Positions 1 through 7,717 of a DNA stretch of 22,707 bases are shown in pieces; position 1 is the stretch's first letter, and every line of letters begins with the position of its first letter. Origin of the DNA: JBLYYQ01 sp048550035 (GTDB taxonomy: Bacteria > Nitrospinota_A > UBA7883 > JBLYYQ01); assembly GCA_048550035.1 (NCBI GenBank), contig JBLYYQ010000108.1, forward strand, positions 1 to 22,707, read 5' to 3'. The notes beneath the pieces are model-generated. The model ran no database searches. It was not told the DNA's origin and saw only the letters and a list, made by a program, of their open reading frames with translations. A program made the translations under genes and the position numbers.

Positions 1-1169
1 TAGGGACTGATCCTGCTATTATCTATGTTGCTACTGCTCCTTTACCACTGGGGGTTGATGAACTTTCATTAGCAGGATTTATCAATAATCGACCGGTCGA
101 ATTAACTAAATGCATCACCATCGATTTAGAGGTCCCAAAAAATGCTGAAATAATACTTGAAGGTTATGTTGACCCTTCTGAAAAAAGAATTGAAGGACCA
201 TTTGGTGATCATACAGGATACTATTCATTGGCCGATGAATATCCAATCTTTCATTTAACTGCGATCACTCACAGGAAAAATCCGATCTATGTCACGACAA
301 TAGTAGGCAAGCCACCAATGGAAGATTGTTATATGGGTAAAGCAACAGAGAGGATATTTTTACCGCTGCTACAAAAAATTCACCCAGAGATCATCGATTA
401 TAACCTTCCATGGGAGGGGGTATTTCATAACTGCGTTATTGTCTCCATTGATAAGCGTTACCCAGCTCAAGCTAAAAAAATTATGAGCGCATTATGGGGT
501 GCAGGTCAGATGGCATTTGCTAAAATGATTCTAATTGTCGATAGCGATATTAATGTTGCTGACTATAATGCAGTTGCTAGAAGAGCTCTCTCTACTATTA
601 ATATTAGTAGTGACCTTCAGCTATCAAAAGGTATTTTAGATGTTTTGGATCATTCATCACCAACCGCAAATCATGGTTATAAAATTGGGGTCGATGCAAC
701 AAGAAAATTTAAAGAGGAAATTGGAGTTACTCCTAATAATCTAGACGGTGATGCCACCCTATTTTCAAGTATAGCTACTAAACTTGATTTTGTTAATAGT
801 TGTACCATACCATACACCGATCTTAAAAATCGCTTGGCAATAATATCTATCAAAAAATCAGAACCGCTAGATGGTATAAATTTTGGCAAACAGTTAGTTG
901 ATAGCGATCATGACAGCATCAATATTTTCCTGATTCTCGATTCACATGTAGACTCATCTGATTATTCTGTTGCACTCTGGAAACTATTTAATAATGTCGA
1001 TCCCAAAATAGATATGATTCATTACAAAAATCGATTAATCATTGATGCCACTATGAAATTCAAGGAGGAAGGTCATCCAAGAGAATGGCCAGATGAAATA
1101 GTAATGGATCAAGATATCGTTGAACTTGTAAATCGTAAGTGGTCTAAATACAATATTGGTGGCAAGTAA
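1..1169 (+). CDS. UbiD-family prenylated-FMN decarboxylase, MqnL-like (5' end missing)
   Basis: The frame is open from base 3 to the TAA at 1167-1169, giving about 388 C-terminal residues; the true start lies left of the window. UbiD enzymes decarboxylate aromatic or unsaturated acids using prenylated FMN. The family signature EGPFGDHTGYY is present near residue 65 of the fragment. The following KPPMEDCYMGKATERIFLPL, NLPWEGVFHNCVIVSI and a C-terminal EGHPREWPDEIVMD block match, from memory, the menaquinone (futalosine-pathway) MqnL group rather than E. coli UbiD. The fragment also has the extra segment between two copies of a DAT-x-KFKEE element that the longer MqnL-type proteins carry. It likely acts on the naphthoate intermediate of menaquinone synthesis, but no other mqn gene is in view. 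It ends only 14 bases from the convergent response regulator gene. Confidence 0.85.
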   Translation, partial: GTDPAIIYVATAPLPLGVDELSLAGFINNRPVELTKCITIDLEVPKNAEIILEGYVDPSEKRIEGPFGDHTGYYSLADEYPIFHLTAITHRKNPIYVTTIVGKPPMEDCYMGKATERIFLPLLQKIHPEIIDYNLPWEGVFHNCVIVSIDKRYPAQAKKIMSALWGAGQMAFAKMILIVDSDINVADYNAVARRALSTINISSDLQLSKGILDVLDHSSPTANHGYKIGVDATRKFKEEIGVTPNNLDGDATLFSSIATKLDFVNSCTIPYTDLKNRLAIISIKKSEPLDGINFGKQLVDSDHDSINIFLILDSHVDSSDYSVALWKLFNNVDPKIDMIHYKNRLIIDATMKFKEEGHPREWPDEIVMDQDIVELVNRKWSKYNIGGK

Positions 1170-1200
1170 GAAAAAAACTGCTCCTAACTACTATTTTCTT
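1168..1200. terminator. Possible bidirectional A/T stem between convergent genes
   Basis: AAGAAAA at 1168-1174 can pair with TTTTCTT at 1194-1200 across a 19-base loop. It spans the stops of the decarboxylase gene (1169) and the response regulator gene (1184), so on either strand the stem would end in a U-rich stretch. The stem is purely A/T apart from one pair, so it is weak, and this is only a candidate. Confidence 0.22.
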
Positions 1201-1579
1201 GATTATTTCTATCAGTGATTGACCCGTTCAAGACCTCTTTGATCGTCTTTTTTAACGTGTCTAAGTTAGATGATTTGACAACATAAGCTTCAGATGCAAA
1301 TAGCTTAAACTCCTTTTTATAATTAGAATAAGCGGTACAAAGTATCACCGGCGTTACCTTATCTTTTTGTCTGAATCTTTGCAAAAACTCAATCCCATCC
1401 ATTCCTGGCATTTTAATATCTAATGTTATTAGATCCGGTCTGAATTTTTGAATCATCTTACTTGCATCGCGTGCATCTGATGCAGTATCTACAATATATC
1501 CTGATTCAGAAAGCTCCTCTTTATAAAGTAGCCTAATATTTTCTTCATCATCAACAACTAAAATCTTAATCGGTGTCAT
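1184..1579 (-). CDS. Single-domain response regulator (CheY-like receiver)
   Basis: This 131-residue protein is one receiver domain with no DNA-binding or enzymatic output. The receiver residues are all present: acidic pair D10/D11, phospho-acceptor D54 in TLDIKMPGMDG, T82, aromatic switch Y99 and K102. It starts at the ATG 1579-1577, 49 bases after the stop of the histidine kinase gene on the same strand, so the kinase is its obvious partner. Only a weak GAG-type ribosome site is visible. With no output domain it probably works by binding a partner protein or as a phosphorelay intermediate. The C-terminal tail of about 15 residues is polar and looks disordered. It is the last gene of the minus-strand operon that begins with the GalT-like gene. 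Confidence 0.93.
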   Translation of the reverse strand: MTPIKILVVDDEENIRLLYKEELSESGYIVDTASDARDASKMIQKFRPDLITLDIKMPGMDGIEFLQRFRQKDKVTPVILCTAYSNYKKEFKLFASEAYVVKSSNLDTLKKTIKEVLNGSITDRNNQENSS

Positions 1580-1628
1580 CTAGCACTCTAAAAAAAAATA
1601 GTAAAATAACAAACCCATATATGATACC

Positions 1629-4025
1629 TCAAATAGTTGGAATATTAATTTTAAATGCGGCGCCCACCCCTAGCTCATTTTCTAACTTCAATGAACCGTG
1701 GCTCATTCTAATAATTTTTTTACAAAGTGATAATCCTAATCCTGTTCCTGATTTTTTAGTAGTAAAAAATGGATCAAAAATTTTATCTACATCAGCCAGA
1801 GCCACCCCTCCTCCTGTATCTTGTATAATAATTTGCCCATTCTTACCATTTAGCTCAGTTGTGATCATCAATTTTTTTTCCAGATTACTATGTCGCATAC
1901 AGCTCATTGCATCAATTCCATTTAAGAGCAGATTAATTATCACCTGAGTCATCTGACTTGGATCTACTTTCACCATAACGGGCTTATCGGCAAGTTTTAG
2001 CTGAAACTGAATCCCCTTTTCATTAATCACTCTCCAATACATCTCCACAGCCTCTTCGGCGATTTCATTCAAGTTTATCACTTTAGGATTAGATTGGACA
2101 GTTGACTTTGACGTATCGAGCGTAGATTGAAGTAATTTTTCTAGTCGCTCAACTTCATTGAGGATAATTTTCGAGTTGCGACGTATCTCCTGAGGATTAT
2201 CGTAATACCTTTCTAACCTACGTGCAAACCCACCAAGACTAACAAGTGGATTCTTGATTTCATGAGCTAATTCTGAATAGATTTCACCTAGTGCTGACAT
2301 TCGCTCTACATATGCCATCTGCCCTTCAAGGCTTATCAACTTACTATTAACAGATGCTAATCGCTCCATTAACTGTATATTCCCGATAGCCCACGCTGCA
2401 GATGCTACAAATCTAACCAACAGTTCCATATCCAAATCAGTTATAGGATTTTCATTAATAAAATTGTCTACTAAAATCAGACCTTGGGTTGCATCATTTG
2501 TCGCTAATGGTGCCACTGCGAACCGATTGTTATTCAAGACAGAAACAAGCTTTGCATCACCCTCTGATAAATCTTCATCTCCCTTGATGTTGTACGCCTT
2601 TCCCTCCTTAATAGCTCTGGTAATAATATTGTCGTCAGACATATGGAACTTTAACGATTGAGCACGCTTGCTAAAAGTTGAGTCTTCTATCTCAGAACTA
2701 TCACTCTGCATTAACTCGCTTATAAAACTGGTAAGATCGTCTGTTTTCCCTTGCAGATCAAACCAAATCTTACCTGCCTCATCTCCTGAGGATGGACCTA
2801 TCCCTATAATTCCTTCAATAGTATTCTTTGATTTATTTAGTAAAAATAGAATCGCACGATTAAATCTTAATCCAGAGCCAACCGTAACAAATGACAATAT
2901 TACCCTCAGTAGCGTATCTAGTTTGATTGTACGTTGTGTTGCCATTGATAGCTGAAATAGAATTGACAACTCTCGAATACTTCTAGAATTGTCAGTTAAT
3001 AAATCGTCCAATTCTTGATTTCGCAAGGTTCGATGAATCGCATAAGATGTTAATTGTGCAGCGAAAAGTAATATATTCTCTACCTTATTTGGAAATGAAG
3101 AGCTAGCATCTATTAACCCTTCTTGCTTATCAACAAGTAAAACTAGACCTAGCTTCAAATCTTCAAACTCCAATGGATGTCCAATTAATGATCTAGTTGC
3201 AAACCTCTTTAGCTCCAATAAGTTATCACTCGCATTGATATCATCAATTCGAACAGTTTTACCTTTGGCAATGATATCGTCAAAGAAAGCTCTACTTGAA
3301 TCGCTAACTGATTCTACTCTATCGACTCTCCCATCAAGATAACTATAGATAGATAGCCTCTTGTTTTGATCAAAGAGCAGAATAAAGCCTCCTTTAGCAG
3401 CGGTTGCATTAACTAGATATTCCAACGTTTTATATATGATCTCTTTTTCATCTTGTATGGCAGTAAGCTCTTTTGCAAACTGATTCTCTTTTGCTACTAG
3501 CTTAGCTTCTGCATTAACTCGATCAATATCGAGAACCAACTTCAATGGATGACTAATATTTTCTGCAATCAGTTCAAGCTGTTTGATATCTTTTTGACTA
3601 TAGCTACCCTCTCCTATTGATCGAACATATAAAAGCCCAAACAGTTCATTATTATATGAAATTGTAGTTACAAGAAGCGATCTGTAATCATCATCTGCTA
3701 TCAATGGTGTAAAAAAAGAATCACCACTATTACTACTATCCTCAATTACGATGCCATTTTGATTTCCGATCATATTCTGGTAACGAAGAAAGTCCACCGG
3801 TATTTGAGCCAGCCTATCAATAGCTCCATTGACTCCAGATGCTGCAACAGGAACAAGTCTCTTCTTGCTTTCATCTAATAGTAATATTGCTGACGCATCA
3901 GCTGCCATGATCGATACGCTACTAGATACTATTTTTGAGAGCATCTTAGGCAAAGATAATTCTGGCAGTCTAATTGCCGCTACTGCTTGAATAAACTCTT
4001 GATCATTCTTATCAAACATTTTCAA
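1629..4025 (-). CDS. Soluble multi-GAF sensor histidine kinase
   Basis: 798 residues without a signal peptide or membrane helix. Three GAF-like segments can be read (roughly residues 10-165, 190-340 and 355-555), joined by short charged helices that look like coiled coils. They are followed by a HisKA domain with H588 in the H box AHEIKNPL and a HATPase domain: N box at N702 (INLLLNGIDAM), D736 in DTGGG, F box FDPFFTT and GTGLGLSL. GAF domains usually bind small molecules, haem or cyclic nucleotides; the ligand here cannot be read from sequence. The start is TTG at 4025, which has AAGGA (4040-4036) 10 bases upstream inside the glgA stop region; an ATG at 4019 is the alternative. It lies 7 bases after glgA and just before the receiver gene, implying one transcript and a cytosolic signal. 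Confidence 0.93.
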   Translation of the reverse strand: MKMFDKNDQEFIQAVAAIRLPELSLPKMLSKIVSSSVSIMAADASAILLLDESKKRLVPVAASGVNGAIDRLAQIPVDFLRYQNMIGNQNGIVIEDSSNSGDSFFTPLIADDDYRSLLVTTISYNNELFGLLYVRSIGEGSYSQKDIKQLELIAENISHPLKLVLDIDRVNAEAKLVAKENQFAKELTAIQDEKEIIYKTLEYLVNATAAKGGFILLFDQNKRLSIYSYLDGRVDRVESVSDSSRAFFDDIIAKGKTVRIDDINASDNLLELKRFATRSLIGHPLEFEDLKLGLVLLVDKQEGLIDASSSFPNKVENILLFAAQLTSYAIHRTLRNQELDDLLTDNSRSIRELSILFQLSMATQRTIKLDTLLRVILSFVTVGSGLRFNRAILFLLNKSKNTIEGIIGIGPSSGDEAGKIWFDLQGKTDDLTSFISELMQSDSSEIEDSTFSKRAQSLKFHMSDDNIITRAIKEGKAYNIKGDEDLSEGDAKLVSVLNNNRFAVAPLATNDATQGLILVDNFINENPITDLDMELLVRFVASAAWAIGNIQLMERLASVNSKLISLEGQMAYVERMSALGEIYSELAHEIKNPLVSLGGFARRLERYYDNPQEIRRNSKIILNEVERLEKLLQSTLDTSKSTVQSNPKVINLNEIAEEAVEMYWRVINEKGIQFQLKLADKPVMVKVDPSQMTQVIINLLLNGIDAMSCMRHSNLEKKLMITTELNGKNGQIIIQDTGGGVALADVDKIFDPFFTTKKSGTGLGLSLCKKIIRMSHGSLKLENELGVGAAFKINIPTI

Positions 4026-4032
4026 TAATCTT

Positions 4033-5499
4033 TTATCCTTTTACCAATTTCTGATAAAGATCAGAATATTGTAGTGCAGAGTTCAGCAAGGAGTGATTAG
4101 CATTCATGCCAGATAGGATAATCTTCTTCCAGAGTGACCTGTCTGAATTATAAACTGTAACGGCTCTATCAATTGCATTGTAAAGCTCATTTTCGTCTGC
4201 TTCATCGAATAGGAATCCATTACCTAGGTTAGTTGATAGGTCAAAATTTTCAATAGTATCCTTTAATCCTCCCGTTGCTCTTGCAATTGGGACTGTCCCA
4301 TAGGCAAGCGAATAGAGCTGATTTAATCCACAAGGCTCGTAGATAGATGGCATCAGAAACATATCAGATCCAGCTTCAATCAGGTGAGCCAATTGATCAT
4401 TATAACCTATCTGCACTCCAACCTTTGTAGGGTATGCTACAGCTAGCTCTCTAAAGAAAGTTTCTAGCCACTGTTCACCTGAACCTAATACAACAAGCGT
4501 TATATCTTTCTTTAAAATTTTATCTGCAATTTTAGCAAACAGATGAAACCCTTTTTGTGTAACTAGCCTCGATACTATTCCGATCAGAGCTCTGTTACTA
4601 TCTGCAAGTTCAAAGTAAGATAACAGTTCTCTTTTGCATACTTTTTTGCCTTCCAGATTATTTTTATCAAAATTAGCTGGAATCAGACTGTCAGTTGCAG
4701 GATTCCAAACAGTATCATCTATCCCATTTACGATCCCTGTGAGAATAGAATTTCTTCCTTTCTCTTGTAATACTCCCTCTAAGGCATGTCCTTGCTTCTT
4801 ATCTTGGATCTCTATAGCATAACTAGGAGAAACAGTGCTAACCATATCAGAAAAGATAATTCCAGCTTTTAAACAGTTGATCATAGAATAAAATTCAAGA
4901 TATAGAGGATGAAAAAGTGTGAAGTCTAATCCTGTTATATGCCAATCTTTAGGATTAAAAATACCCTGATAGCCGAGGTTATGAATAGTAAGAAGAGTCT
5001 TGGTATTTTTAAAGAATTTATCATTTTCCACTCTATTTTTGAGATAAACAGGAACCAATGAACTGTGCCAGTCATTAAGGTGTATGATATCGGGTCGCTT
5101 TTTCATCTGCTTTAATCTAGCCAAGACTGCTTTAGAGAAAAATACGAACCGCTCCAAGTTATCAGGATAATCTCCATGCTCATCATTATAAAGTTGATCA
5201 CGATCGTAATATTGATCAGATTTTAAGAAATGTATTGTTATCGGATCAGCCTTGAATTTGATAAATTCTCCTTCCGATATCCGTGATGAAATCGGAATGG
5301 CAACTTTACTAGATCTAGTAGAAAGTTTGATTTTGGAATTTTTAATTGACCTATAAAGTGGCGTAAAGATCTCAATATCGTATCCTAGTTTTTTAAGCTC
5401 GACCGGAAGAGCGCCAGCAACATCAGCTAATCCACCTGTTTTTGAAAATGGAGCAACCTCACTACTTAAGAATGCGATTCGCAACTTTTTAATTGCCAT
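4033..5499 (-). CDS. glgA: Glycogen synthase (ADP-glucose type, GT5)
   Basis: GlgA transfers glucose from ADP-glucose to a growing alpha-1,4-glucan. At 488 residues it is close to the usual 475-490. The N terminus IAFLSSEVAPFSKTGGLADV has the KTGGL nucleotide-binding loop (K20). The C-terminal Rossmann half has SRLVTQKGFHLF and SIYEPCGLNQLYSLAYGTVP, with the catalytic-region E388. The start codon overlaps the stop of the upstream GalT-like gene by one base (TAATG), so translation is probably coupled. The kinase gene follows after 7 bases. No glgB, glgC or glgP lies in the window, so the ADP-glucose supply is encoded elsewhere. Confidence 0.96.
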   Translation of the reverse strand: MAIKKLRIAFLSSEVAPFSKTGGLADVAGALPVELKKLGYDIEIFTPLYRSIKNSKIKLSTRSSKVAIPISSRISEGEFIKFKADPITIHFLKSDQYYDRDQLYNDEHGDYPDNLERFVFFSKAVLARLKQMKKRPDIIHLNDWHSSLVPVYLKNRVENDKFFKNTKTLLTIHNLGYQGIFNPKDWHITGLDFTLFHPLYLEFYSMINCLKAGIIFSDMVSTVSPSYAIEIQDKKQGHALEGVLQEKGRNSILTGIVNGIDDTVWNPATDSLIPANFDKNNLEGKKVCKRELLSYFELADSNRALIGIVSRLVTQKGFHLFAKIADKILKKDITLVVLGSGEQWLETFFRELAVAYPTKVGVQIGYNDQLAHLIEAGSDMFLMPSIYEPCGLNQLYSLAYGTVPIARATGGLKDTIENFDLSTNLGNGFLFDEADENELYNAIDRAVTVYNSDRSLWKKIILSGMNANHSLLNSALQYSDLYQKLVKG

Positions 5500-6452
5500 T
5501 AGACTCCCTTTCGTAACAACTCTGCTGACTCTATAGAGGTTAAACTATTAATATAAATATTCGAATTTATCTCAAATGCTGCGATTCGTTCAATTCTCGG
5601 TAAAATTTCAAGTCGCCAGTGATAGCAATCATCATTCTCTAAGCTAACTGGTCCATTATAGAGGATGATATTAAATGGACAATCACTTTCTAACGCTTGC
5701 AGCTGAGTTAGTTTAAACTTTAAAACCTTAGCTAGCGCTAGAAACTCACTGTCGTGGCAAAGCTCAAATCTGCTACTATGTCTTATTGGCATTATCCAGC
5801 TTTCATGTCTGAATCGCTGTACGATTGGTGTAAAAAGGATAAAGCTATCATTTATACCAATCATCCGCTTCTCTAATTGTGATAGTCTGATTTGGTCACA
5901 AAAATAGCAATAGTTACGCTTTTTGAAAAACTTTGCAGCCTCTTTTAGCTCAGCTTCGACTAATGGTAATTTCGATGCAATTGCTAATGTTTGTGAATGG
6001 GGATGTTCTATTGATGCCCCAGCTTGACTTTTATGATTCTTGAAAAAGAGTGTCGATTGAATTTTTGGATCTTTTTTATAGGTTTTAAATAGCTTTTTGA
6101 CAATAATGAAAATATTTTCAATAGTTTGATCTCTGAGCATCGCAAAATTTTCATCATGGATTGGTGTCTCTACGATCAGGTCATGATATCCATAGCCACT
6201 ATCTTCGAAAGCGTTAGAAACGATCGGGTAGAGATTGGGGAAAACTCGAATCTGCCAACCTGATTGATTAGGGCGATCCTCTTTTCGGCCGACCACAATA
6301 GATTCAGGAGGAGTCATAAATTCGTGTTGCTCACAAAAAGGGCAATCTGCCTTCCCTTTTGCTCCTTTTGGAACTATTGGTCGATCTGCTCTAGCTGGTG
6401 CAACTATGACCATCCGTTTCAAAAAATCATCACGAATAATTCTACTTTTCAT
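5499..6452 (-). CDS. galT: GalT-like nucleotidyltransferase (galactose-1-phosphate uridylyltransferase or ADP-glucose phosphorylase type)
   Basis: 317 residues, HIT superfamily. GalT exchanges UMP between UDP-glucose and galactose-1-phosphate through a uridylylated histidine. Visible residues are the zinc pair C37-x2-C40, probable zinc ligand H99 in TPIH, and the active-site motif H150-P-H152-S-Q154 with H152 as expected nucleophile. A second CxxC is in the YCYFCDQ segment. The C-terminal YHWRLEILPR has H278 but R280, where I would expect HWH in most relatives. The HPHSQ region (FKNHKSQAGASIEHPHSQ) resembles plant ADP-glucose phosphorylase and deltaproteobacterial GalT forms more than E. coli GalT. 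Being coupled to glgA with no galK or galE nearby, an ADP-glucose-related role is possible. The start is the ATG at 6452 with GAGAG just upstream. Confidence 0.85.
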   Translation of the reverse strand: MKSRIIRDDFLKRMVIVAPARADRPIVPKGAKGKADCPFCEQHEFMTPPESIVVGRKEDRPNQSGWQIRVFPNLYPIVSNAFEDSGYGYHDLIVETPIHDENFAMLRDQTIENIFIIVKKLFKTYKKDPKIQSTLFFKNHKSQAGASIEHPHSQTLAIASKLPLVEAELKEAAKFFKKRNYCYFCDQIRLSQLEKRMIGINDSFILFTPIVQRFRHESWIMPIRHSSRFELCHDSEFLALAKVLKFKLTQLQALESDCPFNIILYNGPVSLENDDCYHWRLEILPRIERIAAFEINSNIYINSLTSIESAELLRKGV

Positions 6453-6483
6453 ACTCTCTTAGTTTAGAACCAATACAATATCC

Positions 6484-6513
6484 TTGATCACAATATTCAT
6501 GACATGCTATCCT
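6484..6513 (+). promoter_or_regulatory. Candidate galU promoter (extended -10)
   Basis: TTGATC at 6484-6489 and TATCCT at 6508-6513 are separated by 18 bases, each with four of six consensus bases. A TGC immediately before the -10 gives an extended -10 element. The predicted start near 6520 leaves about 20 bases to the TTG start, with AAAGGA at 6531-6536 between. The region is shared with the divergent GalT-like gene, for which I could not pick a promoter. Confidence 0.4.
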
Positions 6514-6541
6514 AAAAGAACAACCAGCTAAAAGGATTATT

Positions 6542-7420
6542 TTGAAAATTCGAAAAGTTATTTTACCTGTGGCAGGATTTGGGACACGCTTCTTGCCAAT
6601 TACAAAGTCAATTCCAAAAGAGATGCTTCCAATTGTAGATAAGCCAGTTCTCCAGTATGCGGTTGAAGAAGCAACTAAAGCTGGCATCGAAGAGATAATT
6701 CTCATTACGAGCAAAGGGAAGGATGCAATGATTGATCATTTCGACAAGCATCCTGAGCTAGATGAACTAGTTCAAGCAAAAAATAATCAAACTCAAATTG
6801 AACATCTTAACCAGCTGACTCAAGTAGCAAATATTGTATCGATCAGACAAAAGTCGTTTAGAGGACTAGGTGATGCAATCTATCAAGCCAAAGGTGTTGT
6901 TGGCGATGAACCATTTGCCGTTATTCTGCCTGATGATCTCTTTTACAGCACCAAACAAACTGCAATCAGTCAACTAATGACTGTTTTTGAATCAAGCTCG
7001 CAATCGGTAGTGGCTTTAGAAGAGGTACCAGATGATATGATCTCATCATATGGAGTGGCAAGCTTTACAGAAAAGAGAGATAATATTATCAAGATTGATT
7101 CATTAGTTGAGAAACCGCCTCGAGAGAAAGCCCCTTCAAATTTTGGCATATTGGGTCGATATATCTTTAAGAATGAAATTTTTGAATATATCAAAAATAC
7201 CGACCCTGATAAAAATGGTGAAATTCAACTTACAACTGCACTCAATAGCATGCTAACTGAACATCCGTTACTAGGTGTTACACTAGATGGAACAAGATAT
7301 GACATCGGCAATAAATTTGGATTCGTTAAGGCAACTATTGAATTTGGATTGAGGCATCAGGAAACTAAAGAATCATTGCTAGAATATTTAAGATCCAATA
7401 GTTGGAAATCCAAACTGTAA
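6542..7420 (+). CDS. galU: UTP-glucose-1-phosphate uridylyltransferase
   Basis: Makes UDP-glucose from UTP and glucose-1-phosphate in the cytosol. 292 residues, normal for GalU. The N-terminal nucleotide loop VILPVAGFGTRFLPITKSIPKEMLPIVDKP is diagnostic; GLGDAIYQAK, FAVILPDDLF and SLVEKPP follow, and the end GTRYDIGNKFGFVKATIEFGL is the usual C-terminal block. The start is TTG at 6542: AAAGGA (6531-6536) sits 5 bases upstream, the family N terminus begins exactly there, and the next in-frame ATG lies beyond the nucleotide loop. It is divergent from the GalT-like/glgA operon, and UDP-glucose is a GalT substrate, so the two units may be functionally linked. No clear terminator follows; only a weak GTTAC/GTAAC stem at 7439-7454. 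Confidence 0.96.
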   Translation: MKIRKVILPVAGFGTRFLPITKSIPKEMLPIVDKPVLQYAVEEATKAGIEEIILITSKGKDAMIDHFDKHPELDELVQAKNNQTQIEHLNQLTQVANIVSIRQKSFRGLGDAIYQAKGVVGDEPFAVILPDDLFYSTKQTAISQLMTVFESSSQSVVALEEVPDDMISSYGVASFTEKRDNIIKIDSLVEKPPREKAPSNFGILGRYIFKNEIFEYIKNTDPDKNGEIQLTTALNSMLTEHPLLGVTLDGTRYDIGNKFGFVKATIEFGLRHQETKESLLEYLRSNSWKSKL

Positions 7421-7717
7421 TACTCTTATTCAATGATCGTTACAATTTAGTAACTTCATCAATTACCCCCATAGTAAGTGCTACTTTATAGGCAAATAAA
7501 AAGTTATTTTTTGCTAGAAATTACTCCAAAAAAACTTTAAAAGTCCTATTTTGTCTAACCTTTAAAAATCTCAAAGTCGATCAAATGAAAAGCGCTATAT
7601 TAAGCTAAGTACGCAAAGGGAGTCGATAGGGATTATCAACTAGCAGCTGCTAGAGTTTAAGCAATACTAGTTTATTAATATTGATTAAAAGAGTTCATAG
7701 GACCAATAGAGGGGATT
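7421..7717. other. galU-lon intergenic region (297 bases)
   Basis: It is very A/T rich and contains no convincing ORF or tRNA. I see a weak GTTAC/GTAAC stem at 7439-7454, a TATATT at 7596-7601 without a matching -35, and a perfect 14-base palindrome at 7640-7653. No CIRCE element or complete sigma32 promoter was found, so control of lon cannot be assigned by eye. Confidence 0.5.
7640..7653. repeat. Perfect 14-base palindrome upstream of lon
   Basis: CTAGCAGCTGCTAG reads the same on both strands and ends 64 bases before the lon ATG. It could be an operator for a dimeric regulator or part of the leader; there is no second copy in the window that I noticed. Confidence 0.4.

Noticed and set aside
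1580..1590. TAGCACTC, like one half of a CIRCE element
   Set aside because: The second half GAGTGCTAA with 9-base spacing is missing, and it sits between kinase and receiver genes rather than at a chaperone promoter.
1573..1947. 124-codon plus-strand frame opposite the histidine kinase
   Set aside because: It lies over the HATPase domain coded on the other strand, and its composition is that of a complement translation.
6442..6714. 90-codon minus-strand frame overlapping galU and the GalT-like start
   Set aside because: It runs antisense to the GalU nucleotide loop, and it would block the evident divergent promoter region.
7466..7474. CCCCATAG, like a sigma32 -10 element upstream of lon
   Set aside because: No CTTGAA-type -35 lies 13-17 bases upstream, and it is about 245 bases from the ATG; most likely chance.
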